Source: Pedobacter frigidisoli (lineage in GTDB: Bacteria > Bacteroidota > Bacteroidia > Sphingobacteriales > Sphingobacteriaceae). Taken from it: a DNA stretch of 64,000 nt. Shown here piece by piece: positions 27,433-34,680 of the stretch; within the stretch, counting starts at the first letter, position 1; the number at the start of each line of letters is the position of its first letter. Location: NCBI RefSeq assembly GCF_004331675.1, contig NZ_SJSN01000001.1, positions 310,001 to 374,000 on the forward strand, written 5' to 3'. The notes below the pieces were generated by a model. The model was given only the letters and a program-made list of their open reading frames with translations. It did no database searches and had not been told where the DNA came from. The position numbers and the translations under genes were made by a program.

Positions 27433-28086
27433 TTATCTACAGTATTTCGCTAAGTATTCGTCAGCTAATTTACTACCCATATTTTTAACAAAAGAAAAAT
27501 CCTCACAAGCTCCTTGCTTATCGCCCTGCTTTATTTTTTTCATTCCACTATCAATTTTCGTTTGTAAATACTCATCATCTATTCCCAGTTGATTTTTAAT
27601 GGCTATAATCTGAACTTCTTGCCCTGGTTTAGCCTTATCTATGTTTTTATAAAAATTAAGCACCGAGTTGGTTAATGCTTCTTCAGCCTGATAACTTCGA
27701 ATAGCCTCTTGGATATCTGAATTGGATTTTCCCTCACAGTTATATCCCGAAAGTTTAAAGTTAACAGGCACAATTACCGAAATTGTGGTATCGTAACCAG
27801 CAGGAACCTGCCATTTCCCACTACTCAAACGAACTAAACGCAGGGCTTCATCATCTAAATCGCTTAAAATTCCCTTACTTACTTTCGAAGAATAAACGTT
27901 GCCTTGCTCATCAAGCTTAAAGCTAACATTTACAGTTCCTTGAATACAATTATCTTTTGAAAATTGAGGATAGATTGTTTTCTCTCGCAAAAAAGCTGTG
28001 AAGCCCGACTTGCCAGATTTAAACTGCAATTGAGCCATGGCTGCAGAACAGCAAAAGATTAAGCAAATGGTTAATAGCTTTTTCAT
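27433..28086 (-). CDS. Secreted TonB C-terminal-like domain protein
   Basis: A signal peptide (ending AAMAQ) is followed by a domain at about 25-115 with the TonB C-terminal pattern: GTVNVSFKLDEQGNV, VSKGILSDLDDEALRLV and WQVPAG. Unlike classical TonB there is no transmembrane anchor plus proline-rich spacer, so this is a periplasmic TonB_C-like protein rather than an energy transducer. The C-terminal 100 residues are helical with two late cysteines. It is the first gene of a two-gene unit with the membrane protein downstream. The role is unknown. Confidence 0.7.
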   Translation of the reverse strand: MKKLLTICLIFCCSAAMAQLQFKSGKSGFTAFLREKTIYPQFSKDNCIQGTVNVSFKLDEQGNVYSSKVSKGILSDLDDEALRLVRLSSGKWQVPAGYDTTISVIVPVNFKLSGYNCEGKSNSDIQEAIRSYQAEEALTNSVLNFYKNIDKAKPGQEVQIIAIKNQLGIDDEYLQTKIDSGMKKIKQGDKQGACEDFSFVKNMGSKLADEYLAKYCR

Positions 28087-28140
28087 GATACTAATTTACT
28101 TAAAAAAGCTGAAATGATATTTAAGGTTTTAAAACCTACA

Positions 28141-28827
28141 CTACTTAAAATTATATTCTAAAATAAGATTTGGATCTGGACAATTAGCTAAATACTGCTC
28201 ACGTTCGCTGAATTTACAAACGCCTGGATAATCGCCTTTCAAACCTTGCATATCTTGAATAATTTGGAAATGTAGATGTGGTGGCCAATATCCATTTTCT
28301 TCCTTAACGCCGAGTTCGGCAATCTTAATTCCGGCAGGGATAAACTTACCTTCTTCTAAGTTACTTAAAGAAGCTAAACTTAAATGACCATATAAGGCAT
28401 TGAACCTAAAGCCATCGATTTCGTAAGCCAAAATGATGGTAGCGCCATAGTCGCCGAAGTTATTGTTATGGGCAAAACTTTGTACTGTAGCATCATAGAA
28501 ATTATAAATTGGTGTTCCAGCCGGAGCCCAAACATCTACCCCCAAATGCAGCCGACGAGGTTCTTCAGCAGTATCAAAGTGTGCACTTCTCGAGTAAATC
28601 GTTCTGTGCTCATCATAACCTCCAATTCCATATCGGGCATCTTTATCCGAAAGTTTTTTATTTACCCAATCAGAAAACAAATCGGTATGATCCAAGATCT
28701 CATCAGTAAGCTCGGTATTTGTTGCTGTAAAATCTAAGGGTAAAAGTTGATCAGCAGTTGCATCAAAATCAACGACTTTTTGAATTGCCGAAGCATTCGA
28801 TTTTATAACTTGCTCAAAGGTTTTCAT
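28141..28827 (-). CDS. M23/LytM-type peptidase domain protein without signal peptide
   Basis: The 228-residue protein has intact LytM zinc motifs: His94 and Asp98 in LHLGVD, His148 in LYGHLS, and His184/His186 in PPHLHFQ. M23 enzymes cut peptide cross-links of peptidoglycan. Strikingly, the N-terminus (MKTFEQVIKSNASAIQKVV) is soluble and has no signal peptide. The sequence resembles the M23 domain I recall fused to phosphotransferase and class III aminotransferase domains in other bacteria, so a non-cell-wall role is possible. It starts at the base right after the rbfA stop, so it is coupled to a ribosome-maturation gene. Confidence 0.82.
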   Translation of the reverse strand: MKTFEQVIKSNASAIQKVVDFDATADQLLPLDFTATNTELTDEILDHTDLFSDWVNKKLSDKDARYGIGGYDEHRTIYSRSAHFDTAEEPRRLHLGVDVWAPAGTPIYNFYDATVQSFAHNNNFGDYGATIILAYEIDGFRFNALYGHLSLASLSNLEEGKFIPAGIKIAELGVKEENGYWPPHLHFQIIQDMQGLKGDYPGVCKFSEREQYLANCPDPNLILEYNFK

Positions 28828-29214
28828 TTAAGAAAGATCTTCGCCATCTTCTTCTTTTTGTCTTGGCTCTTTAGCAATTTTCTCAAAAAGATGATCCATC
28901 TTTTCTACATACTCATTGGTATCATCAACAAAGAAATTCAACTCAGGCACCACTCTAGCTTGATGGCGAATTCGAGCGCCTAATTTATATCTGATTTCGC
29001 CATTATGCGCATTAACCGTATTAATCGAAAGTGTGGTATTGGTGGTATTAAAAAAGCTTAAATAAACTTTTGCCACAGATAAATCTGGCGATACCCGAAC
29101 ACGTGTAATCGTTACCAATGTATTTGGCAAAAATGCACCACCCTCACGTTGAAAAATTTGTGCTAATTCTTCTTGTATTACTCCTGCAAATTTTTGCTGA
29201 CGTTTACTTTCCAT
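28828..29214 (-). CDS. rbfA: 30S ribosome-binding factor A
   Basis: RbfA binds the 30S subunit during late maturation of the 16S rRNA 5' region. The KH-like fold is seen in RQQKFAGVIQEELAQIF, TLVTITRVRVSPDLSVAKVYLSF and the C-terminal RIRHQARVVPELNFFVDDT. I start at 29214 (MESKRQQKF), since the ten residues upstream in the open frame come from a palindromic repeat. The protein is then 128 residues, normal for the family. It is directly followed by the M23-domain gene. A REP-like element ends 14 bases before its ATG. Confidence 0.95.
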   Translation of the reverse strand: MESKRQQKFAGVIQEELAQIFQREGGAFLPNTLVTITRVRVSPDLSVAKVYLSFFNTTNTTLSINTVNAHNGEIRYKLGARIRHQARVVPELNFFVDDTNEYVEKMDHLFEKIAKEPRQKEEDGEDLS

Positions 29215-29228
29215 ATTTTTTTTATCTG

Positions 29229-29309
29229 CGTCACTGCGAGGCACGAAGCAATCTTACAACAATCGCTGATATTTAGCACTTTTAGATTGCTTCGTGCCTC
29301 GCAATGACG
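29229..29309. repeat. CGTCATTGCGAG palindromic repeat, copy 2
   Basis: The arms CGTCACTGCGAGGCACGAAG and CTTCGTGCCTCGCAATGACG flank a 40-base centre. It lies between the hflX stop (29316) and the rbfA ATG, in the shared transcript, and ends 14 bases upstream of rbfA. Confidence 0.88.
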
Positions 29310-29315
29310 GTTTAA

Positions 29316-30512
29316 CTAATATAACAAATTATTATCGTAAGGATATCTCGCCGTATGGATCTCTTTAACCTTATCGTATAACAATGTTTTAAACTCTTCT
29401 ATATTTTCCTTTTCTGTTGCTGAAATAAACAAAACAGGCATTTTTCCGTGGCTCATCCAGCTTTTCTTAAAATCTGCTAAACTCATTTTGCCTTTTTCAA
29501 ATGCAACTAAATCATCTTCTTCTGGCGCCACATAAGCATCAATTTTATTAAAAACCAATATCATATCCTTATCAATCGCCCCAATATCTTTCAGTGTCTC
29601 ATTAACAATATGAATCTGATCCTCAAAGTTTGGATGCGAAACATCAACAACGTGAATTAAAATATCAGCCTCTCGAACTTCATCTAAAGTCGATTTAAAA
29701 CACTCTACCAAATGGTGAGGAAGCTTGCGGATAAACCCAACCGTATCTGATAATAAAAATGGTAAATTCTCAATCACCACCTTACGAACCGTCGTATCCA
29801 AAGTTGCAAATAACTTGTTCTCTGCAAATACTTCTGATTTAGAAAGCATGTTCATAATCGTCGATTTACCAACATTCGTATAACCAACTAAGGCAACACG
29901 AATCAGCTGACCGCGATTTTTTCTTTGCGTTTCATTCTGTTTATCAATTAAACGCAAACGCTCTTTTAATAATGAAATCTTGGTTAAAATAATCCGTCTA
30001 TCACTTTCAATCTGTGTTTCCCCAGGACCACGCATCCCAATACCACCTTTCTGGCGTTCTAAGTGAGTCCACATACCCGTTAATCGCGGCAATAAATATT
30101 GCAATTGAGCCAATTCTACCTGCGTTTTAGCTTGTGCAGTTTGTGCTCTGTTGGCAAAAATATCGAGGATTAAATTACTTCTATCTAAGATTTTTACGCC
30201 AATTTCACGTTCAATATTTCGAAGTTGCGATGGAGATAGTTCATCATCAAAAATAACAACATCAATCTCTTCCGATTTTACAAAAGCCCTAATTTCTTCT
30301 AGCTTTCCCGTACCCACAAAAGTTGCACGTTCAGGCTTCAACATCTTCTGCGTGAAGATTCTTTCTACCACACCACCTGCAGTTTCAACCAAAAAGGCCA
30401 ACTCGTCTAAATATTCTTTTGTTTGCTCTTCCTTTTCGCCAGGGGTAATTACACCCACCAAAATGGCTCGCTCCTGCTGAACAGCAGTATCATATGATTT
30501 TTGTTTTCCCAT
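29316..30512 (-). CDS. hflX: GTPase HflX
   Basis: HflX binds 50S subunits and splits stalled ribosomes after stress. The 398 residues show the HflX N-terminal domain (to about 190, including ATFVGTGKLEEI and KGGIGMRGPGETQIESDRR) and a TrmE-Era-type G domain: G1 GYTNVGKST (210-218), G3 DTVGFIRKLPHHLV and G4 NKID. The sequence is complete. The gene is upstream of rbfA and the M23-domain gene on the same strand, so ribosome-related functions cluster here. A structured repeat lies upstream. Confidence 0.96.
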   Translation of the reverse strand: MGKQKSYDTAVQQERAILVGVITPGEKEEQTKEYLDELAFLVETAGGVVERIFTQKMLKPERATFVGTGKLEEIRAFVKSEEIDVVIFDDELSPSQLRNIEREIGVKILDRSNLILDIFANRAQTAQAKTQVELAQLQYLLPRLTGMWTHLERQKGGIGMRGPGETQIESDRRIILTKISLLKERLRLIDKQNETQRKNRGQLIRVALVGYTNVGKSTIMNMLSKSEVFAENKLFATLDTTVRKVVIENLPFLLSDTVGFIRKLPHHLVECFKSTLDEVREADILIHVVDVSHPNFEDQIHIVNETLKDIGAIDKDMILVFNKIDAYVAPEEDDLVAFEKGKMSLADFKKSWMSHGKMPVLFISATEKENIEEFKTLLYDKVKEIHTARYPYDNNLLY

Positions 30513-30849
30513 GTAATTGTAGCAAACTTAGATAAAATTGCCTACAATTACAGTAGCAAATAAGCAATTTTATCGTTCTTTCCTTAACCTTTAAACAACA
30601 ATTAATTCTTCTTAAAGTTGTTTCTAATATTTTGAAAGTGAAAGCCAGTAGCTTTTGGCCAATACCGCCCCGCTTTCCGTTACAAGGCCCGATGAAAAAT
30701 CGGGCGCTTTTCACTACAATCGGGCTTATTGAACTTTGGAAACTGCAATTACAAACCTGCATTTTAAATTTGTTTTCCGTCGCTGAGACCCCGACCGATA
30801 AGGGAAAAACTATCCTTGCTTCTGAATTTCCGTAGTGAAAACCAAGAAA
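30513..30849. other. Gap between trpC and hflX carrying a structured repeat
   Basis: The region contains the structured element at 30631-30728 and otherwise no recognisable gene. Short frames on both strands across the element are translations of repeat sequence. No clear trpC terminator is visible apart from the element's own hairpin at 30687-30705. Confidence 0.55.
30631..30728 (+). repeat. Structured intergenic element, copy 30631
   Basis: It starts TTTGAAAGTGAAAGCCAGTA, has the core CCGCCCCGCTTTCCG, the hairpin arms GCCCGAT and ATCGGGC (30687-30705) and ends CACTACAATCGGGCTTA. It lies between the 3' end of the trp operon and hflX. Confidence 0.75.
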
Positions 30850-31683
30850 CTAAATCTGTGCGACAAACTCCCTAATCGCTACGCCTGGATTCTCCGTTTT
30901 CATAAAGTTTTCTCCGATCAAAAACCCATTAAACCCTGCGGTTTTTAAGTCTTTAATAATGCCCGGATCGCTAATTGCGCTTTCCGAAATCTTCAAAAAC
31001 TCATTCGGAATTTTATTCACCAAATCGAAAGAGGTTTGAATATTAACCGTAAAATCCCCAAGATTCCTGTTATTTACACCAATGGCATCCAAATTTGGCG
31101 AAATACTTCTTTCGAGTTCTTCCAGATTGTGGACTTCTAAAAGCACATTCAAACCTAAATCCTTTGCGAATTTCCCAAAATCATGAATCTGCTTTGGGGT
31201 TAAGATAGAGGCAATTAATAAAATAATATCAGCACCCCAAGCTTTAGCTTCCAGAATCTGGTATTCATCAATCATGAAATCCTTTCTTAAAATCGGGATA
31301 TTATTAGCTGCTCTGGCCGCTAAAATATCATCCGTTTTACCACCAAAGAAATCAACATCAGTTAAAACAGATAGTGCCGAAGCACCTGCTTTATTGTAGG
31401 CCTGCGTTACCTCCGCAACATCTACGGTACCATTGATTAAACCCTTAGATGGTGAACGACGCTTGAACTCCGCAATAATTCCTGTGCGATCTTCTGCCAG
31501 CAAAAACTCCTTAAAAGAATAAGGCGTCCTTTTAAAATGCTCAGCCTTTTCTAAATTCTGTATAGAAACGAGTCGCTTTGCATCAGCAACTTCTTCTTTT
31601 TTACGTAGTACGATTTTATCTAGTATAGACCCCTCCGCCCCTAAAGGGGAACTTGAATTTCCATCGTTCATATTATTTTGCAT
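30850..31683 (-). CDS. trpC: Indole-3-glycerol phosphate synthase
   Basis: TrpC closes the indole ring of indole-3-glycerol phosphate from CdRP. Barrel motifs are complete: IIAEFKRRSPSKG, LSVLTDVDFFGG, ILRKDFMIDEYQI, LEVHNLEEL, IGVNNRNLGDF and LIGENFMK. Family members begin around SILDKIVLRKKEEV; the first 20 or so residues here are unusual because residues 10-18 (SSSPLGAEG) are encoded by a C/G-rich palindromic repeat (31628-31653). Start codons at 31683 or 31671 are both possible. It is the last gene of trpE-trpG-trpC; trpD, trpF, trpB and trpA are not in this cluster. Confidence 0.94.
   Translation of the reverse strand: MQNNMNDGNSSSPLGAEGSILDKIVLRKKEEVADAKRLVSIQNLEKAEHFKRTPYSFKEFLLAEDRTGIIAEFKRRSPSKGLINGTVDVAEVTQAYNKAGASALSVLTDVDFFGGKTDDILAARAANNIPILRKDFMIDEYQILEAKAWGADIILLIASILTPKQIHDFGKFAKDLGLNVLLEVHNLEELERSISPNLDAIGVNNRNLGDFTVNIQTSFDLVNKIPNEFLKISESAISDPGIIKDLKTAGFNGFLIGENFMKTENPGVAIREFVAQI
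31628..31653. repeat. C/G-rich palindromic repeat inside the trpC 5' coding end
   Basis: On the minus strand GTTCCCCTTTAGGGGCGG then AGGGG is read in frame in trpC. A related sequence in the opposite orientation lies at 31733-31760 after trpG. The two can pair across the trpC start region. Confidence 0.65.
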
Positions 31684-31732
31684 TGATAATTTCGTCTAAT
31701 TTTTTCCAATTGCTATTTCCAACTTGCCTTTC

Positions 31733-31760
31733 AGCTCCCCCTTAGGGGGCTGGGGGGTTA
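31733..31760. repeat. C/G-rich palindromic repeat after trpG
   Basis: AGCTCCCCCTTAGGGGGC followed by TGGGGGG abuts the trpG stop codon. It is inverted relative to the copy in trpC and contains its own short palindrome CCCCCTTAGGGGG. Confidence 0.7.
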
Positions 31761-32342
31761 GGCAGTCAACCAATTCTCCATCATCTGTTTTCCGTATTCA
31801 GTTAACACACTCTCTGGATGAAACTGAACACCACGAACATCTAAGCTTTCATGTCTAAGCGCCATAATCTCACTTTTATGATCTCTGGCCGTAATTTTTA
31901 AACACGATGGAAAATTTTCTTTACTCACCACCCAACTGTGATACCTGCCAACATTTATCGTTTGCGGGCATTCCCAAAACAATGGTTCATCACCATCTAC
32001 AACCGTAACTGGTGTTGCAATGCCATGCATCGGTCGCCCTAGGTTTAACAAAGTTCCACCAAACGCTTCGGCAATGGCCTGCTGACCTAAACATACCCCA
32101 AAAATACTTTTAGTTGGTGCGTAAGTTTTAATTACATCCAACAGTAATCCAGCCTCTTCAGGAATCCCTGGGCCAGGAGAAAGCAAAATCTTATCAAATT
32201 GTTCTACATCAGCCAAATCGAATTTATCGTTTCTCCAAACTACCGCTTCGTAACCGACCTCATTTATTAAATGAACCAGATTGTAAGTGAAACTGTCGTA
32301 ATTATCAATTACCAAAACGGTTTTCCTCTCTATATTTTCCAT
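31758..32342 (-). CDS. trpG: Anthranilate synthase glutamine amidotransferase subunit
   Basis: TrpG supplies ammonia from glutamine to TrpE for anthranilate synthesis. The class I amidotransferase triad is present: Cys84 in GVCLGQQAI, His175 and Glu177 in VQFHPESVL. The segment LLSPGPGIPEEAG is typical. I place the start at 32342 (MENIERKTVLVIDNYDSF), preceded by an A/G-rich stretch, giving 194 residues; the longer frame adds 11 unlikely residues. It follows trpE after 53 bases. Expression should follow the trp attenuator. Confidence 0.96.
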   Translation of the reverse strand: MENIERKTVLVIDNYDSFTYNLVHLINEVGYEAVVWRNDKFDLADVEQFDKILLSPGPGIPEEAGLLLDVIKTYAPTKSIFGVCLGQQAIAEAFGGTLLNLGRPMHGIATPVTVVDGDEPLFWECPQTINVGRYHSWVVSKENFPSCLKITARDHKSEIMALRHESLDVRGVQFHPESVLTEYGKQMMENWLTA

Positions 32343-32395
32343 TGTAATTTTTTCTTTTATAAACACATCATCCATTGCACATTTTCCATTTTACA

Positions 32396-33796
32396 TCAAA
32401 TACTTTCTGCCATTTCAAGTGCCTTGCGCAATGCTGCAATTTTATTATTTACTTCCTGCATTTCGGTTTCCGGAACTGAATCTGCAACAATTCCAGCACC
32501 GGCACGATAATGCAATTCGTTGTTTTTGCTCATAAAAGTTCTAATCATAATCGCATGATTGAAATCTTCGTTAAAGCCCATAAAACCAATGGCTCCAGCA
32601 TAAAAGTTTCTGCCCAATTTCTCATTTTCATCAATCAATTGCATTGCTTTATACTTTGGCGCACCACTTAATGTTCCAGCCGGATAAGTATCTGCAACCA
32701 CTTTAAATGCAGTTACATCTTCCTGTAACTGTCCGCTAACCTTACTTACCAAATGAATTAAATGCGAATAATATTGAACTTCCTTAAATGATTTTACCTC
32801 AACACGATTGCAATGCCTGCTTAAATCATTTCTGGCCAAATCTACCAACATCACGTGTTCTGCACTTTCTTTCGGGTCTTGCTCTAATTTCTTAGCTTGT
32901 TCCGCATCTTCAATATCATTTCCACTGCGTTTAAATGTTCCTGCGATAGGGAAAATATTTGCCGTATTATTTTTGATGGTGATTTGCGCTTCTGGCGATG
33001 AGCCAAAAAGCTTAAAATTTCCATAATCAAAATAGAATAAATATGGCGATGGATTTATAGAACGCAAGCAGCGGTAAACATTAAATTCATCTCCAGAAAA
33101 GGCTTGTTTAAATGCCCTCGATGGAACAATTTGAAAAACATCTCCACGGAAAATATGCTTTTGAAGTTTCGCCACCAAGTCCATAAAACCTTGATCTGTT
33201 AGGTTTGAAGATTCCTCTCCACGAAGCTGAAACTTATATTCAGGATAGTTTTTATTCTGAATCAAGTATTCCATTTTCTCCAAGCCACTCTCTTCTTCGC
33301 CCTCGAATGTATTTTTGAATAAGGTAATCTCATTTTTAAAATGGTCGATCGCAATGATATAACGGTATAAATGATATTGCATTTCAGGAATTTCCTCTCC
33401 CTCTGGTGTTTCAGAAGTGAACTTGATATCCTCAAAATGTTGAACAGCGTTCCAGGTAAAATATCCGAATAAACCGCTGGAAATAAATTTAATCTCAGGC
33501 AACTCGGTTTCCTTAAATTTATCCTTAAAAGCGGTAATCTCATCGGTTAGGTTTTCGCTTTCTTTTATTTCTACAGAACCATCAGGAAAATAAGTTTCCA
33601 GTCTAGTTCCTTTTAAAATAATTCCAGCTACGGGATCGGCACAAACAAAACTCATCGAATTCTCGCGGCTGTGATAATCGGAACTCTCTAACAGGATGCT
33701 ATTTGGATAAACATCGCGTAAGCGTAGATAAATGCTCACTGGCGTTGTGGTATCGGCAAGCATCTTTTTGTAAGTGGTATTTATTTTGTACATCAT
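32396..33796 (-). CDS. trpE: Anthranilate synthase component I
   Basis: TrpE makes anthranilate from chorismate and ammonia, the committed step to tryptophan. The feedback-binding motif LLESSD is present (about 35-40) and the chorismate-binding core has IVPSRAFKQAF, AGTFKRSG, EHVMLVDLARNDL, GTLSGAPKYKAM and YRAGAGIVADS. The start is set at 33796 (adjacent ATG ATG); the upstream nine codons of the open frame lie in a REP-like repeat. The protein is about 467 residues. It heads trpE-trpG-trpC and is preceded by a leader peptide and attenuator. Confidence 0.97.
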   Translation of the reverse strand: MMYKINTTYKKMLADTTTPVSIYLRLRDVYPNSILLESSDYHSRENSMSFVCADPVAGIILKGTRLETYFPDGSVEIKESENLTDEITAFKDKFKETELPEIKFISSGLFGYFTWNAVQHFEDIKFTSETPEGEEIPEMQYHLYRYIIAIDHFKNEITLFKNTFEGEEESGLEKMEYLIQNKNYPEYKFQLRGEESSNLTDQGFMDLVAKLQKHIFRGDVFQIVPSRAFKQAFSGDEFNVYRCLRSINPSPYLFYFDYGNFKLFGSSPEAQITIKNNTANIFPIAGTFKRSGNDIEDAEQAKKLEQDPKESAEHVMLVDLARNDLSRHCNRVEVKSFKEVQYYSHLIHLVSKVSGQLQEDVTAFKVVADTYPAGTLSGAPKYKAMQLIDENEKLGRNFYAGAIGFMGFNEDFNHAIMIRTFMSKNNELHYRAGAGIVADSVPETEMQEVNNKIAALRKALEMAESI

Positions 33797-33807
33797 TTTA
33801 CGGTGGC

Positions 33808-33895
33808 CGTCATTGCGAGGCACGAAGCAATCTTAATGCTTTTGGCATCAAACACCTGCTATCTTTGTAGGATTGCTTCGTGCCTCGCAATGACG
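33808..33895. repeat. CGTCATTGCGAG palindromic repeat, copy 3, in the trpE leader
   Basis: The arms CGTCATTGCGAGGCACGAAG and CTTCGTGCCTCGCAATGACG are perfect inverted repeats. It lies between the trp attenuator terminator and trpE and ends 11 bases before the trpE ATG. Confidence 0.9.
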
Positions 33896-33917
33896 AGTTA
33901 AATTTTTTATAATAAAA

Positions 33918-33947
33918 AAGCCCGGCGTGTGGTTCTACGCCGGGCTT
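33918..33947 (-). terminator. Tryptophan attenuator (regulatory terminator)
   Basis: On the minus strand GCCCGGCGT and ACGCCGGGC form a perfect nine-base-pair stem with loop AGAACCAC, followed by six T residues. It lies between the leader peptide and trpE. The upstream segment GCGCCGG (in 33997-34004) can pair with CCGGCGT of the terminator's first arm to form an antiterminator, and AUAC...UGGCU over the Trp codons can pair with the segment GGCUGCGUAU to block the antiterminator. This is a classical three-state attenuator and fits the Bacteroid-trp leader class. Confidence 0.85.
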
Positions 33948-33987
33948 TAATGGTTCAATTAGGTTTAGGTTGATAAAAATATTTTCC

Positions 33988-34056
33988 TCATACGCAGCCG
34001 GCGCAATTCTGTTTTGAATTACCTTGCCAAAGCCATGTATGTATATTGTTGATCAT
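33988..34056 (-). CDS. trpL: trp operon leader peptide
   Basis: A 22-codon open frame starts ATG ATC AAC AAT and encodes MINNIHTWLWQGNSKQ followed by NCAGCV and a TGA stop. Two Trp codons (34033-34035 and 34027-34029) are separated by a single Leu codon. Low charged tRNA-Trp would stall the ribosome there, free the downstream GCGCCGGC segment for antiterminator pairing and let transcription reach trpE. The frame is followed by the attenuator hairpin and the trp genes in the right order and strand. The predicted -7 box ends six bases before the ATG. Confidence 0.85.
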   Translation of the reverse strand: MINNIHTWLWQGNSKQNCAGCV

Positions 34057-34062
34057 GAGCGA

Positions 34063-34070
34063 CAAAAATA
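34063..34070 (-). promoter_or_regulatory. Putative -7 box of the trp operon
   Basis: On the minus strand TATTTTTG matches TAnnTTTG. Only six bases separate it from the leader-peptide ATG, so the transcript would begin at or next to that ATG. I see no clear TTG at the -33 position. Confidence 0.5.
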
Positions 34071-34120
34071 TAAAGAATTTTGAAAAATGGAAATATTTAT
34101 AAAAATAGTTTTGTTAAATT

Positions 34121-34567
34121 TTATTTAGTCATACCAAAAAAGGATCTTCCTGGCACATCTTTTACCATCAATAGAATGGTTACAATAATTAAAATCAAAG
34201 CCAAACCAAAGAAAACTGAGATGGTACGATGCTTTGCAACTGCTTCTGTTAGCTTTTTCGATTTTGAGTTACCCACCGTAATTAAAATAATGGCAATAAT
34301 CATCATACTAATGTGTTCCATTTTCCAGTAACGGCCTACAGCATTGCTACTATCTACCTTGTACCAATCCCCAACAAAATACATTACCAAACCGATCAAC
34401 AATTGGATGTGCGCACTAATTAGCGTAAAAACATTTAGTTTTCTATCGCCCTCGGTGTATGATTTGTTTCCAAACCAGCCAGAAAGCGCTTTAATTACTG
34501 CAATAACCAACAGGACAAAAACGATATAGCGCCAACCTGAATGTGCACTTTTTAAAATTTGATACAT
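34121..34567 (-). CDS. Small multi-helix membrane protein with conserved-looking histidines
   Basis: From the start MYQILKSAHSGWRYIVF the protein has 148 residues and about four transmembrane helices (11-31, 46-66, 84-104, 120-140). Histidines lie at the starts or ends of helices (SAHSGWR, ISAHIQLL, KMEHISMM, VAKHRTIS), an arrangement reminiscent of heme-binding membrane proteins; relatives are sometimes labelled cytochrome B, but I cannot confirm heme binding. The upstream 21 codons of the longest frame are not used here because the ATG at 34567 starts a family-like N-terminus. The gene is divergent from the amidohydrolase pair. Confidence 0.7.
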   Translation of the reverse strand: MYQILKSAHSGWRYIVFVLLVIAVIKALSGWFGNKSYTEGDRKLNVFTLISAHIQLLIGLVMYFVGDWYKVDSSNAVGRYWKMEHISMMIIAIILITVGNSKSKKLTEAVAKHRTISVFFGLALILIIVTILLMVKDVPGRSFFGMTK

Positions 34568-34680
34568 AATGATGATATTTTGTGCTTCAAAAGTAATCAA
34601 TAATTGTAAAAAATAGGATATTGAGTACAATCAACATTAATTTATATTAGTTTTAAGCAAAATAAACCCCTAAACTTATT

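Noticed and set aside
30490..30835. Short frames on both strands upstream of hflX
   Set aside because: They coincide with the structured element at 30631-30728; no protein features.
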